A stretch of 64,000 nucleotides of DNA from Cohnella sp. GbtcB17 (GTDB lineage: Bacteria; Bacillota; Bacilli; Paenibacillales; Paenibacillaceae), in assembly GCF_019091135.1 (NCBI RefSeq), contig NZ_JAGXJW010000037.1, forward strand, positions 17,931 to 81,930. Direction: 5' to 3'. Made by a program: the position numbers and the translations under genes. The notes below the pieces were generated by a model. The model saw only the letters and a program-made list of their open reading frames with translations. It did no database searches and was not told the origin of the DNA. Position 1 is the first letter of the stretch, and every line of letters begins with the position of its first letter. Shown here in pieces: positions 7,815 to 15,590 of the stretch.

Positions 7815-8743
7815 TGCCGGCGTACATCCCGATTTTCGTTATCCTGCTGGCCGTAATCAGCTTGCTTGGTTATCGCCAATGGCGCATGAAGCGGCAATTG
7901 GCGCTGATGACCGCGCGGGTTGAAGAGATACGTGCGGGAGCCATCAACCAAAGAGTGCGCCTCCCAAACAGCAGCTCCGTTTTGGTCGCACTCGGAGGAA
8001 GCATAAACCGGCTCATAGACGATTTGCAGCAAAACATGGAGAAGCTGAATCTGCTGGAATCCGAACGAAAGAAGATGATTACCCACTTATCCCATGATCT
8101 GTGCACACCGTTGACAGCGATTATGGGATATGTGGAAGTCATGCAACGTGACCGGACCTTGACGGAAGACATTCGGCAGCAGTACTTCCGGATCATAGCC
8201 GCCAAGGGAAACAAGCTGGATGCATTGGTCAGGGACTTTTTCGAGCTGTCCAAATTAGAAGCCGACGATGACGCGCCGGAGCCCGAAAAATTAAATATCA
8301 TCGAGAAAATGCAGGAGTCGGTCCTCTCTTTCTACCAACAGTTCCAACTCGCGGGGCTCACGCCGCAACTGGAATTTCCGGAGCGGCACGTTTATGTTTG
8401 GGGAAACAGGCAGAGCATCGAAAGAATCATGAACAATCTGCTGAGCAATGCACTTCGTTACGGTGCGAATGGCGAGACGATCGGCATTCGGGTGCGTGAA
8501 GCGGAAGCACGGGTGTGGGTCGACGTATGGGATTGCGGCCAAGGAATTTCGGAGACCGACTTGCCCCATGTCTTCGAGCGCCTCTACACCGGCAAGGCTT
8601 CCCGCAACACGAGCCAGCAAGGCAATGGACTAGGTCTGACGATCGTCAAGAAACTGGTCGAGAAGCAGCGCGGCGAGATTCAAGCGAGCAGCATTCCGAA
8701 CGAGCGGACCGAGTTCTCATTCTACCTGCCTCGGGCAACTTAA
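7814..8743 (+). CDS. Sensor histidine kinase, 309 aa
   Basis: A single N-terminal membrane segment (IPIFVILLAVISLLG) is followed by a HAMP-like linker. The H-box is HLSHDLCTPLTAIMGY, and the catalytic domain has N box NNLLSNALRYG, G1 DCGQGIS and G2 GNGLGLTIVKKL. ATG 7814 overlaps the regulator stop. There is almost no extracellular sensing domain, as in kinases that sense through a partner transporter or within the membrane, consistent with antimicrobial-peptide detoxification systems. Confidence 0.92.
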   Translation: MPAYIPIFVILLAVISLLGYRQWRMKRQLALMTARVEEIRAGAINQRVRLPNSSSVLVALGGSINRLIDDLQQNMEKLNLLESERKKMITHLSHDLCTPLTAIMGYVEVMQRDRTLTEDIRQQYFRIIAAKGNKLDALVRDFFELSKLEADDDAPEPEKLNIIEKMQESVLSFYQQFQLAGLTPQLEFPERHVYVWGNRQSIERIMNNLLSNALRYGANGETIGIRVREAEARVWVDVWDCGQGISETDLPHVFERLYTGKASRNTSQQGNGLGLTIVKKLVEKQRGEIQASSIPNERTEFSFYLPRAT

Positions 8744-8748
8744 GAAAC

Positions 8749-8793
8749 ATGTAAGAAATAGTTCAATCCGATGTAAATCCGCTATCGTATAAT
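8749..8793 (+). promoter_or_regulatory. Candidate regulator-controlled promoter of the ABC exporter
   Basis: Two direct ATGTAA copies (8749 and 8771) are 22 bp apart, two helical turns, just where a -35 box would be expected. A perfect TATAAT lies at 8788-8793, 65 nt before the exporter GTG. Direct repeats in place of a -35 box are typical of OmpR-family activated promoters; the assignment is inferred. Confidence 0.5.
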
Positions 8794-8858
8794 CAATCCA
8801 ACCCATGCGAATGGTTACGAAGCTAGCTTCGCAAAAGCGCTAAGGAGGTTGGAAACGA

Positions 8859-9779
8859 GTGGAATCTATCTTGAAGACAAGCGGCCTTACCAAAAAGTAC
8901 AAGACGCACACGGCCGTTGACGGAATCAGCCTTTCTCTAAAAAAAGGCGAAATCTACGGATTCCTCGGGCAGAATGGCGCCGGAAAAACGACGACGATCC
9001 GCATGATCATGGGCTTGATCAAGCCCACTTCCGGACGGATCGAATTGTTCGGGAAGGACGCGGAATCAAGCCGCAAATCCGCTTTCGAACGCATCGGTTC
9101 GATGATCGAAATCCCCGGTTTTTACACGAATTTGACAGCTGTCGAGAACTTGGACATTCACCGACGGATGATGGGGATGGGGAACAAGGAGAGCATAGAG
9201 GAATCGCTGGAACAAGCCGGTTTGCTGGACGCCCGCAACAAAAGAGTGAAAAATTTCTCGCTGGGCATGAAGCAGCGACTTGGCATCGCACGCGCCTTGC
9301 TCCACCATCCGGAATTGCTTATTCTCGACGAACCGACAAACGGACTGGACCCGGCCGGAATCAAGGAAGTGCGGCAGTTAATTATTGACTTAGCCTCCAA
9401 GCGGAATATTGCCGTGCTCGTATCCAGCCATATCTTAAGCGAGATCCAGCAGATGGCGACGAAGCTGGGCATCGTGCATCGCGGAAAGCTGGTTGAGGAG
9501 ATCGAGCAGCAGGAACTGCAGATGAAAAACAGGCATTGCGTCGAATTTAAAGTGAGCAACGAGCGCGAGGCGGTCATGCTGTTAGAACAAAAAATGGACA
9601 TTCGCGACTACTCTGTTCCCGAACCGGGGGTTATACGGGTGTTCGAACAGTTGTCGGAGTCGGCCGCCATCAATCGAATGCTGGTTGAGAACCGGATCGA
9701 GGTTGCGGAAATCACGATGCTGCGCGAAACCTTGGAAGATTACTTCCTAAGCTTGACGGGGGGCGAACGCAGTGCTTAA
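8859..9779 (+). CDS. ABC transporter ATP-binding protein, BcrA/lantibiotic-immunity type, 306 aa
   Basis: Walker A is GQNGAGKTTT, the signature is SLGMKQRLGIARAL and Walker B is LLILDEPTNGLDPAG. The C-terminal 80 residues form the extra domain common in BcrA-like ATPases. GTG at 8859 has AAGGAGG 10 nt upstream. It overlaps the permease gene by 8 nt. With the preceding two-component system it forms a classic peptide-antibiotic resistance module. Confidence 0.9.
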   Translation: MESILKTSGLTKKYKTHTAVDGISLSLKKGEIYGFLGQNGAGKTTTIRMIMGLIKPTSGRIELFGKDAESSRKSAFERIGSMIEIPGFYTNLTAVENLDIHRRMMGMGNKESIEESLEQAGLLDARNKRVKNFSLGMKQRLGIARALLHHPELLILDEPTNGLDPAGIKEVRQLIIDLASKRNIAVLVSSHILSEIQQMATKLGIVHRGKLVEEIEQQELQMKNRHCVEFKVSNEREAVMLLEQKMDIRDYSVPEPGVIRVFEQLSESAAINRMLVENRIEVAEITMLRETLEDYFLSLTGGERSA

Positions 9780-10530
9780 CGTTTTCTATGCCGAGATATT
9801 GAAATTAAAACGCACCCAGCTCCTGTGGCTGACGCTCTTCGGCGGCATGCTGCCGGCCGTATTATCGATATTCGGGCAATCAAGGAGCTTGAATTGGAAC
9901 GATTTTTTGATCAACAATTCTCTGTTCCTCAATGTCATGATCGCGCCGTTGCTGCTTTCTCTGCTCGCAGGCTTTGTTGTCGTTCGGGAATACGGCGATA
10001 ATACGATTAACCAGCTTTTCGTATACCCGCATCATCGTGTGAAGATCCTGATCGGCAAGATGATCATCATTCTGTTCTTATCGACGGCAATCTTTGTGTT
10101 GAATTATGCTTTGACCTTGGCGGCGGGCAGCATCATGAGCGACCAGCAGCTTTCAGAAGCGTTATTCTGGAAGTTCACCCGCGCAAACGCATGGATGTTG
10201 GCGTTCCAAGCGCTGCTTATCCCGGTTACGATGACGGTAGGGATCATAGGCAAAAGCTTCATTCCGCCCATTGTGCTGGGAATCGTCGCCGTACTCATCA
10301 ATATGATGGGAATGCAAGGGGTTGAAGACCATATTGCCGGGCGCGTTACCTTTGTCAGCTATATCCCTTTCGGCTCCATGATCGTACACTTACTGGATAT
10401 GATGAAAGCGAACGTCCCCGATGATATATACCGCATCCATGCACTCTATCCGCAGGCAGCCGTCTTCTTGTTGTTTTTTCTCTTTAATGTATTCTACTAC
10501 ACGAAATCCGAGGTCCACAGCGGTTCTTGA
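9772..10530 (+). CDS. ABC-2 type permease (lantibiotic immunity/bacitracin exporter type), 252 aa
   Basis: Six hydrophobic segments are spread over 252 residues, beginning LNVFYAEILKLKRTQLLWLT as in ABC-2 immunity permeases, with the conserved VREYGDNTINQLFVYP loop after the second segment. It partners the ATPase it overlaps. GTG at 9772 follows a GGGGGCG site. Confidence 0.88.
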   Translation: MLNVFYAEILKLKRTQLLWLTLFGGMLPAVLSIFGQSRSLNWNDFLINNSLFLNVMIAPLLLSLLAGFVVVREYGDNTINQLFVYPHHRVKILIGKMIIILFLSTAIFVLNYALTLAAGSIMSDQQLSEALFWKFTRANAWMLAFQALLIPVTMTVGIIGKSFIPPIVLGIVAVLINMMGMQGVEDHIAGRVTFVSYIPFGSMIVHLLDMMKANVPDDIYRIHALYPQAAVFLLFFLFNVFYYTKSEVHSGS

Positions 10531-10562
10531 ACGTTTTCAAAAAGTAAACGTAAACGTCCATC

Positions 10563-10583
10563 AAGGCTCTGTTTGGGAGCCTT
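10563..10583 (+). terminator. Hairpin after the exporter operon (weak terminator candidate)
   Basis: AAGGCTC (10563-10569) pairs with GAGCCTT (10577-10583) across a 7-nt loop, 33 nt after the permease stop. No clear U-run follows, so terminator function is uncertain. Confidence 0.35.
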
Positions 10584-10695
10584 AATGAACGTTTCCGGTA
10601 GCCCGCCGACTCCATACGGAGACCAGCAGCAAAATCGCCGGCCAATATATATGTTTCGCGCCCGGAATTTCAAGTGATTCTCAAATTGAATCTAG

Positions 10696-10790
10696 GCCTC
10701 GGGAATGTGCCGGATTTCAACCCGCTTCCCCGAATTCCATCTCGCGGACCGAGGGACCGTAGGTACGAAGCGTAATTCATTGTTATGTGT
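10696..10790. repeat. Array repeat 1 (right part; left arm doubtful)
   Basis: Contains GCCTCGGGAATGTGCCGGAT, the conserved TTCCCCGAATTCCATCT segment, GCGGACCGAGG and the right end TTGTTATGTG. A possible left end AACGTTTCC lies at 10590. It sits directly left of the VOC cassette. Confidence 0.65.
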
Positions 10791-10804
10791 TGGATGGGCC
10801 ATTT

Positions 10805-11164
10805 TTACAAAGATAACGACACGTCCTTTAGTTCAATTCTATTTCCTTCTGGATCAATGATAACCCCAATGGTTCCCCATGTATGTCTATAGACCTTAAC
10901 ATCTAATTGTCGTTTTAGAACTTCTAACGTCTTGTCAAAGTCCTCTATATCAATTCTAATTACTGTCGGATTTTGAGCCCTTGTCTTTTCGACTTCAGAT
11001 TTCACACCATTAGCCTCAACCATTAAATAGCTGTTACCAAAATTAAATATGGTCAAATTCTCTTTCTGCTCTCTTATAGAAAGTCCAAGTTTTAAACTAT
11101 AAAAGTCAACATTTCTTTTGTAGTCTTCAAGAAACAGGATAAATCCAGTTTCCCTTATCTTCAT
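10805..11164 (-). CDS. VOC/glyoxalase-like protein, 119 aa (cassette)
   Basis: A single vicinal-oxygen-chelate domain: LFLEDYKRNVDFYSLKLGL (first beta-alpha unit), VMVEANG-type strand, and a C-terminal GVIIDPEGNRIELKDV motif common to bleomycin-resistance/glyoxalase proteins. I start at ATG 11164 because GAGGAAA lies 8 nt upstream; the ATG five codons earlier would include that site. It is flanked by array repeats 1 and 2. Ligand unknown. Confidence 0.82.
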   Translation of the reverse strand: MKIRETGFILFLEDYKRNVDFYSLKLGLSIREQKENLTIFNFGNSYLMVEANGVKSEVEKTRAQNPTVIRIDIEDFDKTLEVLKRQLDVKVYRHTWGTIGVIIDPEGNRIELKDVSLSL

Positions 11165-11211
11165 AAAGAATTTCCTCATTTATTGGTTTGTATGTTGCCA
11201 GAATTTAAACG

Positions 11212-11320
11212 AACGTTACCTTATTCACGATTGCAAAAGGCCTGAAGGTCACAAAGCTTCTCTCAATTCCATCTGGCGGACCGAGGAGCGGTAGGCTCCG
11301 AAGCGCGAATACATTGTTAT
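11212..11320. repeat. Array repeat 2 (short complete copy)
   Basis: Left end AACGTTACCTTATTCACGA pairs imperfectly with right end GCGCGAATACATTGTTAT. The middle has lost the first branch but keeps GGCGGACCGAGG and the hairpin GGAGC-GGTA-GGCTCC. Confidence 0.75.
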
Positions 11321-11358
11321 CTGCTGTTCCGACACTTCTCAAACTTTCCTCATAGTTT

Positions 11359-11883
11359 CTATTTCTTTAGTTCAATTATGTAAGCATGTGGAATTTCATC
11401 TATCTGATATTGTGTCCTAAAGATCATTCCGTGACCTGCAATGATGACATATTCGAAGTTCAAGTATCTATTCATAACACCTTCTATCCTTGTTTTCATC
11501 ATTAAACTTGATTCCCATAATCGGGTTTCTCCTTCAGGGTATATTCCTTTATGTTTATCAAAGTCATCTCCGAGTTCTTGTAACTGTTCTAGCGTGTCAA
11601 AATGAAATGACAAATCAGGTTGCCATTCCCTCAAATCAAATTCAACTTGCACTTCTATATTCAACTGTTTAGATAAAATGGCTGCTGTTTGAAGTGCCTG
11701 GGTATAGGGTGAGGATAAAATGATTTGTGCCTTTTTTAATCGATCATCTTTAGAAGCTTCATAAACTTGCTGAATACCGTTTTGTGTTAGTGGAACAAGA
11801 TCTCTTCCATATCCTTTTAGCTTGTACTTTTCATTAATATCCCACTGGGGTTCCCTGTGCCGGATGAGATAAAATATGGTCAT
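11359..11883 (-). CDS. Histidine phosphatase family protein, 174 aa (cassette)
   Basis: Opens MTIFYLIRHREPQWD with the RHx motif and has LSSPYTQALQTA and a second His in VIIAGHGMIFRTQ, the layout of phosphoglycerate mutase-like phosphatases. ATG 11883 follows AGGAAAG. Substrate unknown. It is not a close copy of the phosphatase at the left edge. Its cassette ends (11316-11330 and 11919-11933) are complementary. Confidence 0.87.
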   Translation of the reverse strand: MTIFYLIRHREPQWDINEKYKLKGYGRDLVPLTQNGIQQVYEASKDDRLKKAQIILSSPYTQALQTAAILSKQLNIEVQVEFDLREWQPDLSFHFDTLEQLQELGDDFDKHKGIYPEGETRLWESSLMMKTRIEGVMNRYLNFEYVIIAGHGMIFRTQYQIDEIPHAYIIELKK

Positions 11884-11930
11884 TTGAACTCGTCTTTCCT
11901 GTTTTTATATGTCTTCGAGGAATGGCCGAT

Positions 11931-12012
11931 AACGTTCCCGTATCACGATGCCGAGAGGCTGAAAGTTGCCAAGACGACCCGGTCCGACCGGACTTAGCCT
12001 CGCAAGTGCGTT
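11931..12012. repeat. Array repeat 3 (left half only)
   Basis: AACGTTCCCGTATCACGATG, GAGAGGCTGAAAG and GGACTTAGCCTCGCAAGTG are present, with an internal hairpin GGTCC-GACC type segment. The second half, including the right end, is missing before the next cassette gene. Confidence 0.65.
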
Positions 12013-12033
12013 CGATTATTCTTCCATTTAGCC

Positions 12034-12477
12034 CTACATATTAATTATAAATCCAGTCTTTTTGCCTTTAATGAATCCAGCATTCTCATAAAATCTATGT
12101 ACTTCTTCCCTTTGAGAACCGGTTAAAAGCATTACTTTATAGCAATTCATTTCTTTTGCCATTTCTTTAGCTTTTTCTAATACCGTAATCCCAAATCCCA
12201 TTCTTCTATAATCTACATGCGTAATAACATTCTCAATCAAAGCGTATGGTCTTGCACTTCTAGTCAAATTCTTAATTATAACCAGGACACAAGATGCCAC
12301 AAGTTTCCCGTCATGTTCTACTACAATAATTTTCATACTCTGATCTTCTAAAATATTTTGCCAATGATCGTACAGGCTCTGGTCTATTTCCAGCACAGGA
12401 TCTGATGGTTGTAAAAACTTATAAAGTAATAAAAGATCTTTTAATTCGTCTTCGCGGATTAATCTGCATACTGTCAT
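12034..12477 (-). CDS. GNAT family N-acetyltransferase, 147 aa (cassette)
   Basis: The acetyl-CoA motif is seen as VITHVDYRRMGFGITVLEKA (R-R-x-G-x-G), then CYKVMLLTGSQREEVHRFYENAGF, the usual GNAT C-terminal motif. ATG at 12477. A single gene lies between repeats 3 and 4. Substrate unknown. Confidence 0.88.
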   Translation of the reverse strand: MTVCRLIREDELKDLLLLYKFLQPSDPVLEIDQSLYDHWQNILEDQSMKIIVVEHDGKLVASCVLVIIKNLTRSARPYALIENVITHVDYRRMGFGITVLEKAKEMAKEMNCYKVMLLTGSQREEVHRFYENAGFIKGKKTGFIINM

Positions 12478-12521
12478 TTAAATGCACCTGCTTTCGATAC
12501 AAGATATCGGCGGTTTCATTT

Positions 12522-12670
12522 AACGTTTCCGTATTCACGACACCGAGAGGCTTATAAACCGAAGGTCCGTCTGCTTACTGGCGCAGTTAGCCACGCAGGT
12601 GTGTACGTCTGATTCCACTTCCCCAATAATCTATCTGGTCAACCGAGAATCGGCGAAAATATATTGTTAT
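12522..12670. repeat. Array repeat 4 (complete)
   Basis: AACGTTTCCGTATTCACGAC at the left and AAATATATTGTTATAGG at the right; the branch GAGGCTTATA/AGTTAGCCACGC and a diverged CTGGTCAACCGAGA segment lie between. The left end ATTTAAC is an exact RYYYAAC match. Confidence 0.75.
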
Positions 12671-13335
12671 AGGACAGACCTGCCTTCTCCGAGATGAGCT
12701 GGAATAAAGATGTTTAATAACTCATTCAATCTTCTGTACTTTTCCTTCTCGATTAACACAACCAATAGGTTCGGATCAATATCTGAAAAGAAGAATCTTT
12801 TCTTACTTCCGTATTTCAATAATAATATTGAGAAAATCTCAAATACGCGTATATCCAACCAATCATCATTGACATTCAAATCGAATTTATAGCCTTGGCC
12901 ATTGACTTTAAAGGAAATCCAGGCGCATTTATTCTCAAGGTCTATAAAATCATTAATGTGATCTAGTGAAAAATCATTTTTTGTCATTTCAGCTATACGC
13001 CGAATCACCCGAACGTAATCTCCATTATCTTCAATACATTCTCTATCCAAATACCAAACGTCATCACTTGGAAATAAAAAACGTTTGTCATTTGACACGA
13101 TTTCAGATCCTAATGTTGTCAGTAATAAAAAATATGGTTTTATCTTATATTCTTTCTTATTAAAATCCAAACAATCATTTATATTAATACCTTCTTTTAA
13201 GCCGATTCCAATACCAAGAAAGTCATTTAATTGCTGTTCAATTGAAATACCATTCCTCTTCTTTAGCCATCTAAACACAGGAGTCTTCACCTTTTCATTA
13301 GGTTCTGCAATCTGAATCTGCTTCCCGAATCCCAT
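12667..13335 (-). CDS. Hypothetical protein, up to 222 aa, 5' end inside an array repeat (cassette)
   Basis: No recognised family; soluble, with Trp/Tyr motifs (SDDVWYLDRECIEDNGDYVRV) and a C-terminal basic helix. The only start-like codon, ATG 13335, lies within repeat 5, whose conserved CCATCT supplies the ATG, and the first residues (MGFGK) are repeat-encoded. No good ribosome site is present. The gene may have lost its own 5' end when half a repeat was joined to it. Confidence 0.55.
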   Translation of the reverse strand: MGFGKQIQIAEPNEKVKTPVFRWLKKRNGISIEQQLNDFLGIGIGLKEGININDCLDFNKKEYKIKPYFLLLTTLGSEIVSNDKRFLFPSDDVWYLDRECIEDNGDYVRVIRRIAEMTKNDFSLDHINDFIDLENKCAWISFKVNGQGYKFDLNVNDDWLDIRVFEIFSILLLKYGSKKRFFFSDIDPNLLVVLIEKEKYRRLNELLNIFIPAHLGEGRSVL

Positions 13336-13385
13336 CTGGTGGACCTAGGAGCCGTTGGCTCCGAAGCGTGAATACATTGTTAGGT
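13321..13385. repeat. Array repeat 5 (right half only)
   Basis: CTTCCCGAATCCCATCTGGT, GGACCTAG, hairpin GGAGCC-GTT-GGCTCC and right end GCGTGAATACATTGTTAGGT. Core GTTAGGT matches GTTRRRY exactly. The left half is missing; the preceding gene reads into it. Confidence 0.7.
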
Positions 13386-13416
13386 GAAATTCTATCTTTT
13401 CTTCGATTTTGCCCAC

Positions 13417-13460
13417 AAAAAAATCTGCAATCGTTATTGCAGACGTAGTAGTTCAAGGTT
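13417..13460 (-). terminator. Intrinsic terminator of the 13.5-13.9 kb module
   Basis: On the minus strand CTGCAAT and ATTGCAG pair around AACG and are followed by a T7 run (GATTTTTTTGTG). It lies just after the truncated protease gene. Confidence 0.7.
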
Positions 13461-13473
13461 GTATAGATTTATA

Positions 13474-13602
13474 TTAAATTTGGGAAATCAGCGTATGGCT
13501 TGCACCTGTATCAATTACAATATCCTTAGCGGTCTTACTTCGTCCATTAAATGTGATCTTTAATTCTGTAAGAAGGAGGCCCTCTCTAAACTCAATCTTC
13601 AT
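13474..13602 (-). pseudogene. Truncated retropepsin-like aspartyl protease, 42 aa
   Basis: ATG at 13602 overlaps the upstream small gene by 4 nt (ATGA). The product contains IVIDTGASHTLIS, the active-site DTG of clan AA (retropepsin-like) proteases, matching VLIDTGSSSTIL of the complete copy at 14005-14394, but ends in TAA right after, losing the flap and C-terminal half. A 42-aa retropepsin cannot fold into the normal 100-plus residue unit, so I call it a broken copy. Confidence 0.65.
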
Positions 13603-13841
13603 AAATATTTCCTCAATCCAATGTTCTTGCGATTCTTAACTATAATTTGATCTTTCGAAGCATGATAAACGAGAGTCCTGTTCTTACTATTCAATAATTC
13701 CTTTGTCGCATCATCATCTTTGACAGGTCCGATTAATGCAATTTCGTCGATTATTTCATTATTGTCTTGCTCATATGAATGCAAAATTTCAAACTTAACA
13801 AATTGGTCCGGATAAATACTTTGAACTTCGTTCCACTTCAC
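13599..13841 (-). CDS. Small protein paired with retropepsin gene (copy A), 80 aa
   Basis: GTG at 13841 has GGAGG 7-8 nt upstream; an ATG at 13877 would put that site inside the gene. The product (VKWNEVQSIYPDQFVKFEIL...) aligns along its length with the 84-aa protein at 14391-14645 (MNWETLRNHFPDQWVLFEAI...). Shared features are the F/YPDQ motif, a central dimer-like IDEIALIG strand and a terminal YHASKDQIIV/VAHTSKNELEI. No known domain is recognised. It is coupled by ATGA to the truncated protease, suggesting a two-protein unit. Confidence 0.7.
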   Translation of the reverse strand: MKWNEVQSIYPDQFVKFEILHSYEQDNNEIIDEIALIGPVKDDDATKELLNSKNRTLVYHASKDQIIVKNRKNIGLRKYL

Positions 13842-13893
13842 GTTGGATACCTCCAAACGTTTTCTTCTATTTATCATTTATTGTTTCTAAAAT

Positions 13894-13984
13894 CGCAGGT
13901 GTGTCCGCCCTGAGTCATCTCCCTCGAAATTCAACTGGCTGACCGAGGGGGCTGAGGCCCCGAAGCGTGAATATGGTGTTATAC
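13894..13984. repeat. Array repeat 6 (right half)
   Basis: GCAGGTGTGTCCGCC, CCCTCGAAATTCAACTGGC, hairpin GGGG-GCTGAGG-CCCC and right end GCGTGAATATGGTGTTATAC. The hairpin has changed on both sides relative to repeats 2 and 5, so pairing is conserved. Confidence 0.7.
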
Positions 13985-14004
13985 GAAGGCCCACGCATCC
14001 TGCA

Positions 14005-14394
14005 TTACTTACAAATCAGTATTAATTCATTCAAATCTATTACTCCTCTTGCCTTTAACAAAAAGTCCATTCCAATAATCCCATCAATATTTATCCCGTA
14101 ATTCATGGTTCCTATATCAACTTGAAAGTCTTCAATCTTGTATCCATTTACTTCCAATGCATCAACTGTCTTAAAAAAGACGAATTCGCTTCCACCTACT
14201 CCGCTGATTGTTCCTAGAACATCTTCTAATTCCACCGTCAATCCGATCTCTTCAACTACATCCAATTTCAAGATCGTACTTGATGAACCAGTATCTATAA
14301 GTACTCGTTGTAATCTGATGCTTTGATTGTTGTAGTAAACTGTAATTTCAATGAAAGGCAAATCACTATCCGATAGTTCAATTGCTGTATTCAT
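14005..14394 (-). CDS. Retropepsin-like aspartyl protease, 129 aa (cassette)
   Basis: The active-site motif is RVLIDTGSSSTILKLDV, the flap region is GTISGVGGSEFVFFKTV and the hydrophobic-hydrophobic-Gly motif is INIDGIIGMDFL, all hallmarks of single-domain clan AA aspartyl proteases that work as homodimers. ATG 14394 overlaps the stop of its partner by 4 nt (ATGA) and has GGGAG upstream, so I prefer it to ATG 14412. It is the intact counterpart of the fragment at 13474-13602. The coupled partner is the obvious candidate substrate or regulator. Confidence 0.82.
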   Translation of the reverse strand: MNTAIELSDSDLPFIEITVYYNNQSIRLQRVLIDTGSSSTILKLDVVEEIGLTVELEDVLGTISGVGGSEFVFFKTVDALEVNGYKIEDFQVDIGTMNYGINIDGIIGMDFLLKARGVIDLNELILICK

Positions 14395-14645
14395 ATCCGA
14401 ACTCCCAACCACTTACGCTCAATGATTTCTAACTCATTCTTGCTGGTATGAGCCACGTAAAGCTCTCGATTTGGTTCTGTCTTATGGATTTGTTTATATT
14501 CATTTAACGCATCTTTGCCTTCAACGAATTGATTAATCACAGCTATTCGGTCTACAATTCTTCTGCCATTGTCCGAATGGGCTTCAATTGCTTCAAAAAG
14601 TACCCATTGATCTGGAAAATGATTTCTAAGTGTTTCCCAATTCAT
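14391..14645 (-). CDS. Small protein paired with retropepsin gene (copy B), 84 aa
   Basis: ATG at 14645 follows GAGGTGGGTCC; a longer frame to 14747 lacks a site and enters the repeat. Paralogue of the 80-aa protein at 13599-13841, sharing WxxL/V, FPDQW, a central DRIAVI strand and the AHTSKNELEI end. Mostly beta/alpha with no membrane segment. Together with the downstream protease it forms a two-gene cassette with its own extended -10 promoter. Confidence 0.72.
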   Translation of the reverse strand: MNWETLRNHFPDQWVLFEAIEAHSDNGRRIVDRIAVINQFVEGKDALNEYKQIHKTEPNRELYVAHTSKNELEIIERKWLGVRI

Positions 14646-14676
14646 GGACCCACCTCGTTTCTTGAGCTTATAAAAA

Positions 14677-14686
14677 ATTATACCAT
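14677..14686 (-). promoter_or_regulatory. Extended -10 promoter of cassette module B
   Basis: The minus strand reads ATGGTATAAT, a TGN-TATAAT extended -10 element, about 32 nt before the ATG at 14645. No good -35 is seen, as is usual for extended -10 promoters. It shows that this cassette carries its own promoter. Confidence 0.55.
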
Positions 14687-14720
14687 ATCTTGAATTTTCA
14701 GCTCTTGTGAACTTTCGTAT

Positions 14721-14882
14721 AACGTTGTTGTCTTCTCGACGTCCCACCGACTTAGGGCGACGAAGTCACCGGGCGCTATGCGCTTAGTCGGTGTGAATGT
14801 GCCAGGCTGCTTCGACTTCTCCGAAATACCGCTGCCAGACCGAAGGGGCTTGTCCCCCCGATACGTGAACACCGTGTTAGGT
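14721..14882. repeat. Array repeat 7 (complete, divergent)
   Basis: AACGTTGTTGTCTTCTCGAC at left and ACGTGAACACCGTGTTAGGT at right. Branch 1 is replaced by CACCGACTTAGGGCGACGAA.../CGCTTAGTCGGTG, and branch 3 by GGGG-CTTGT-CCCC. The sequence differs but the same fold is kept. Confidence 0.75.
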
Positions 14883-14901
14883 GAAGCTTAGGCTTCTAGA
14901 A

Positions 14902-15567
14902 TTACTCATCAAATCTCTTTCTATTTCCATTCACCATTATTTCAATGCTTATTTGATTTAATGTTCCTGAGAAACCTGTCCCGTTTCTCTGCTTACCTTC
15001 AAATTGTGTACCGAGATTTACTCGACTGTGTGGACTTATTGACACCGTTCTTTCTTCAATTTCAATATCAGCATCATTATTTTTCATTATTGGTTTTACA
15101 ACTATTGATTTTTCTTTCCCATAATTATAAAAAGTGAAAGTGCAATTCGCTTTTACAACTGTTTCAACTGTTTGAAAATTACAACGCCCATCCTTTACAT
15201 CAATAGAGTTAATCCCACTTGCATTATGCTTTGCTAAAAACATAATTTTTTCAATAAGGATCGGATAAATAAATGTAAACGCAAAACACCCAATAATTAT
15301 TCTACTTAGAATCTTAGGATATTTGGAACGATAATGCCTAACAGTACCGACTACTCCGATAATTAGTAATACAAAACCAAGTAAAGCCGTTATATGTAAA
15401 CCACTCTGTTCTTTACTTGTCCATGGAGAAACTCCTAGAACTTCAAACAATCTATCACCAAGTGAGTAATCCAAATGAAGCTTAGTTAAAAATATTAACG
15501 AGAATACAACCACGATAGGATAAGCAATTCTTTTCCACTTCAGTGTTAATCCCCCCCCCCCCCCCAA
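14902..15567 (-). CDS. Membrane protein with G15 tract at the start, about 215 aa (cassette)
   Basis: Four hydrophobic segments lie in the first 110 residues (YPIVVVFSLIFLTKL, ITALLGFVLLIIGVVG, IIIGCFAFTFIYPIL and a following linker). An extracytoplasmic beta-rich domain follows, with two Cys residues (GRCNFQ, KANCTF) likely forming a disulfide. The frame opens with TTG followed by 15 consecutive G (minus strand, 15551-15565), so the exact start is unclear and depends on tract length. Function unknown. Confidence 0.6.
   Translation of the reverse strand: MGGGGGLTLKWKRIAYPIVVVFSLIFLTKLHLDYSLGDRLFEVLGVSPWTSKEQSGLHITALLGFVLLIIGVVGTVRHYRSKYPKILSRIIIGCFAFTFIYPILIEKIMFLAKHNASGINSIDVKDGRCNFQTVETVVKANCTFTFYNYGKEKSIVVKPIMKNNDADIEIEERTVSISPHSRVNLGTQFEGKQRNGTGFSGTLNQISIEIMVNGNRKRFDE
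15551..15565 (-). repeat. Homopolymer G15 (minus strand) at a gene start
   Basis: Fifteen C in a row on the plus strand, directly at the 5' end of the 14902-15567 ORF. Such tracts slip during replication; a one-base change would shift the frame of the first codons or change ribosome-site spacing. Confidence 0.85.
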
Positions 15568-15590
15568 ATGGATTTTCTATATTTCACTGA

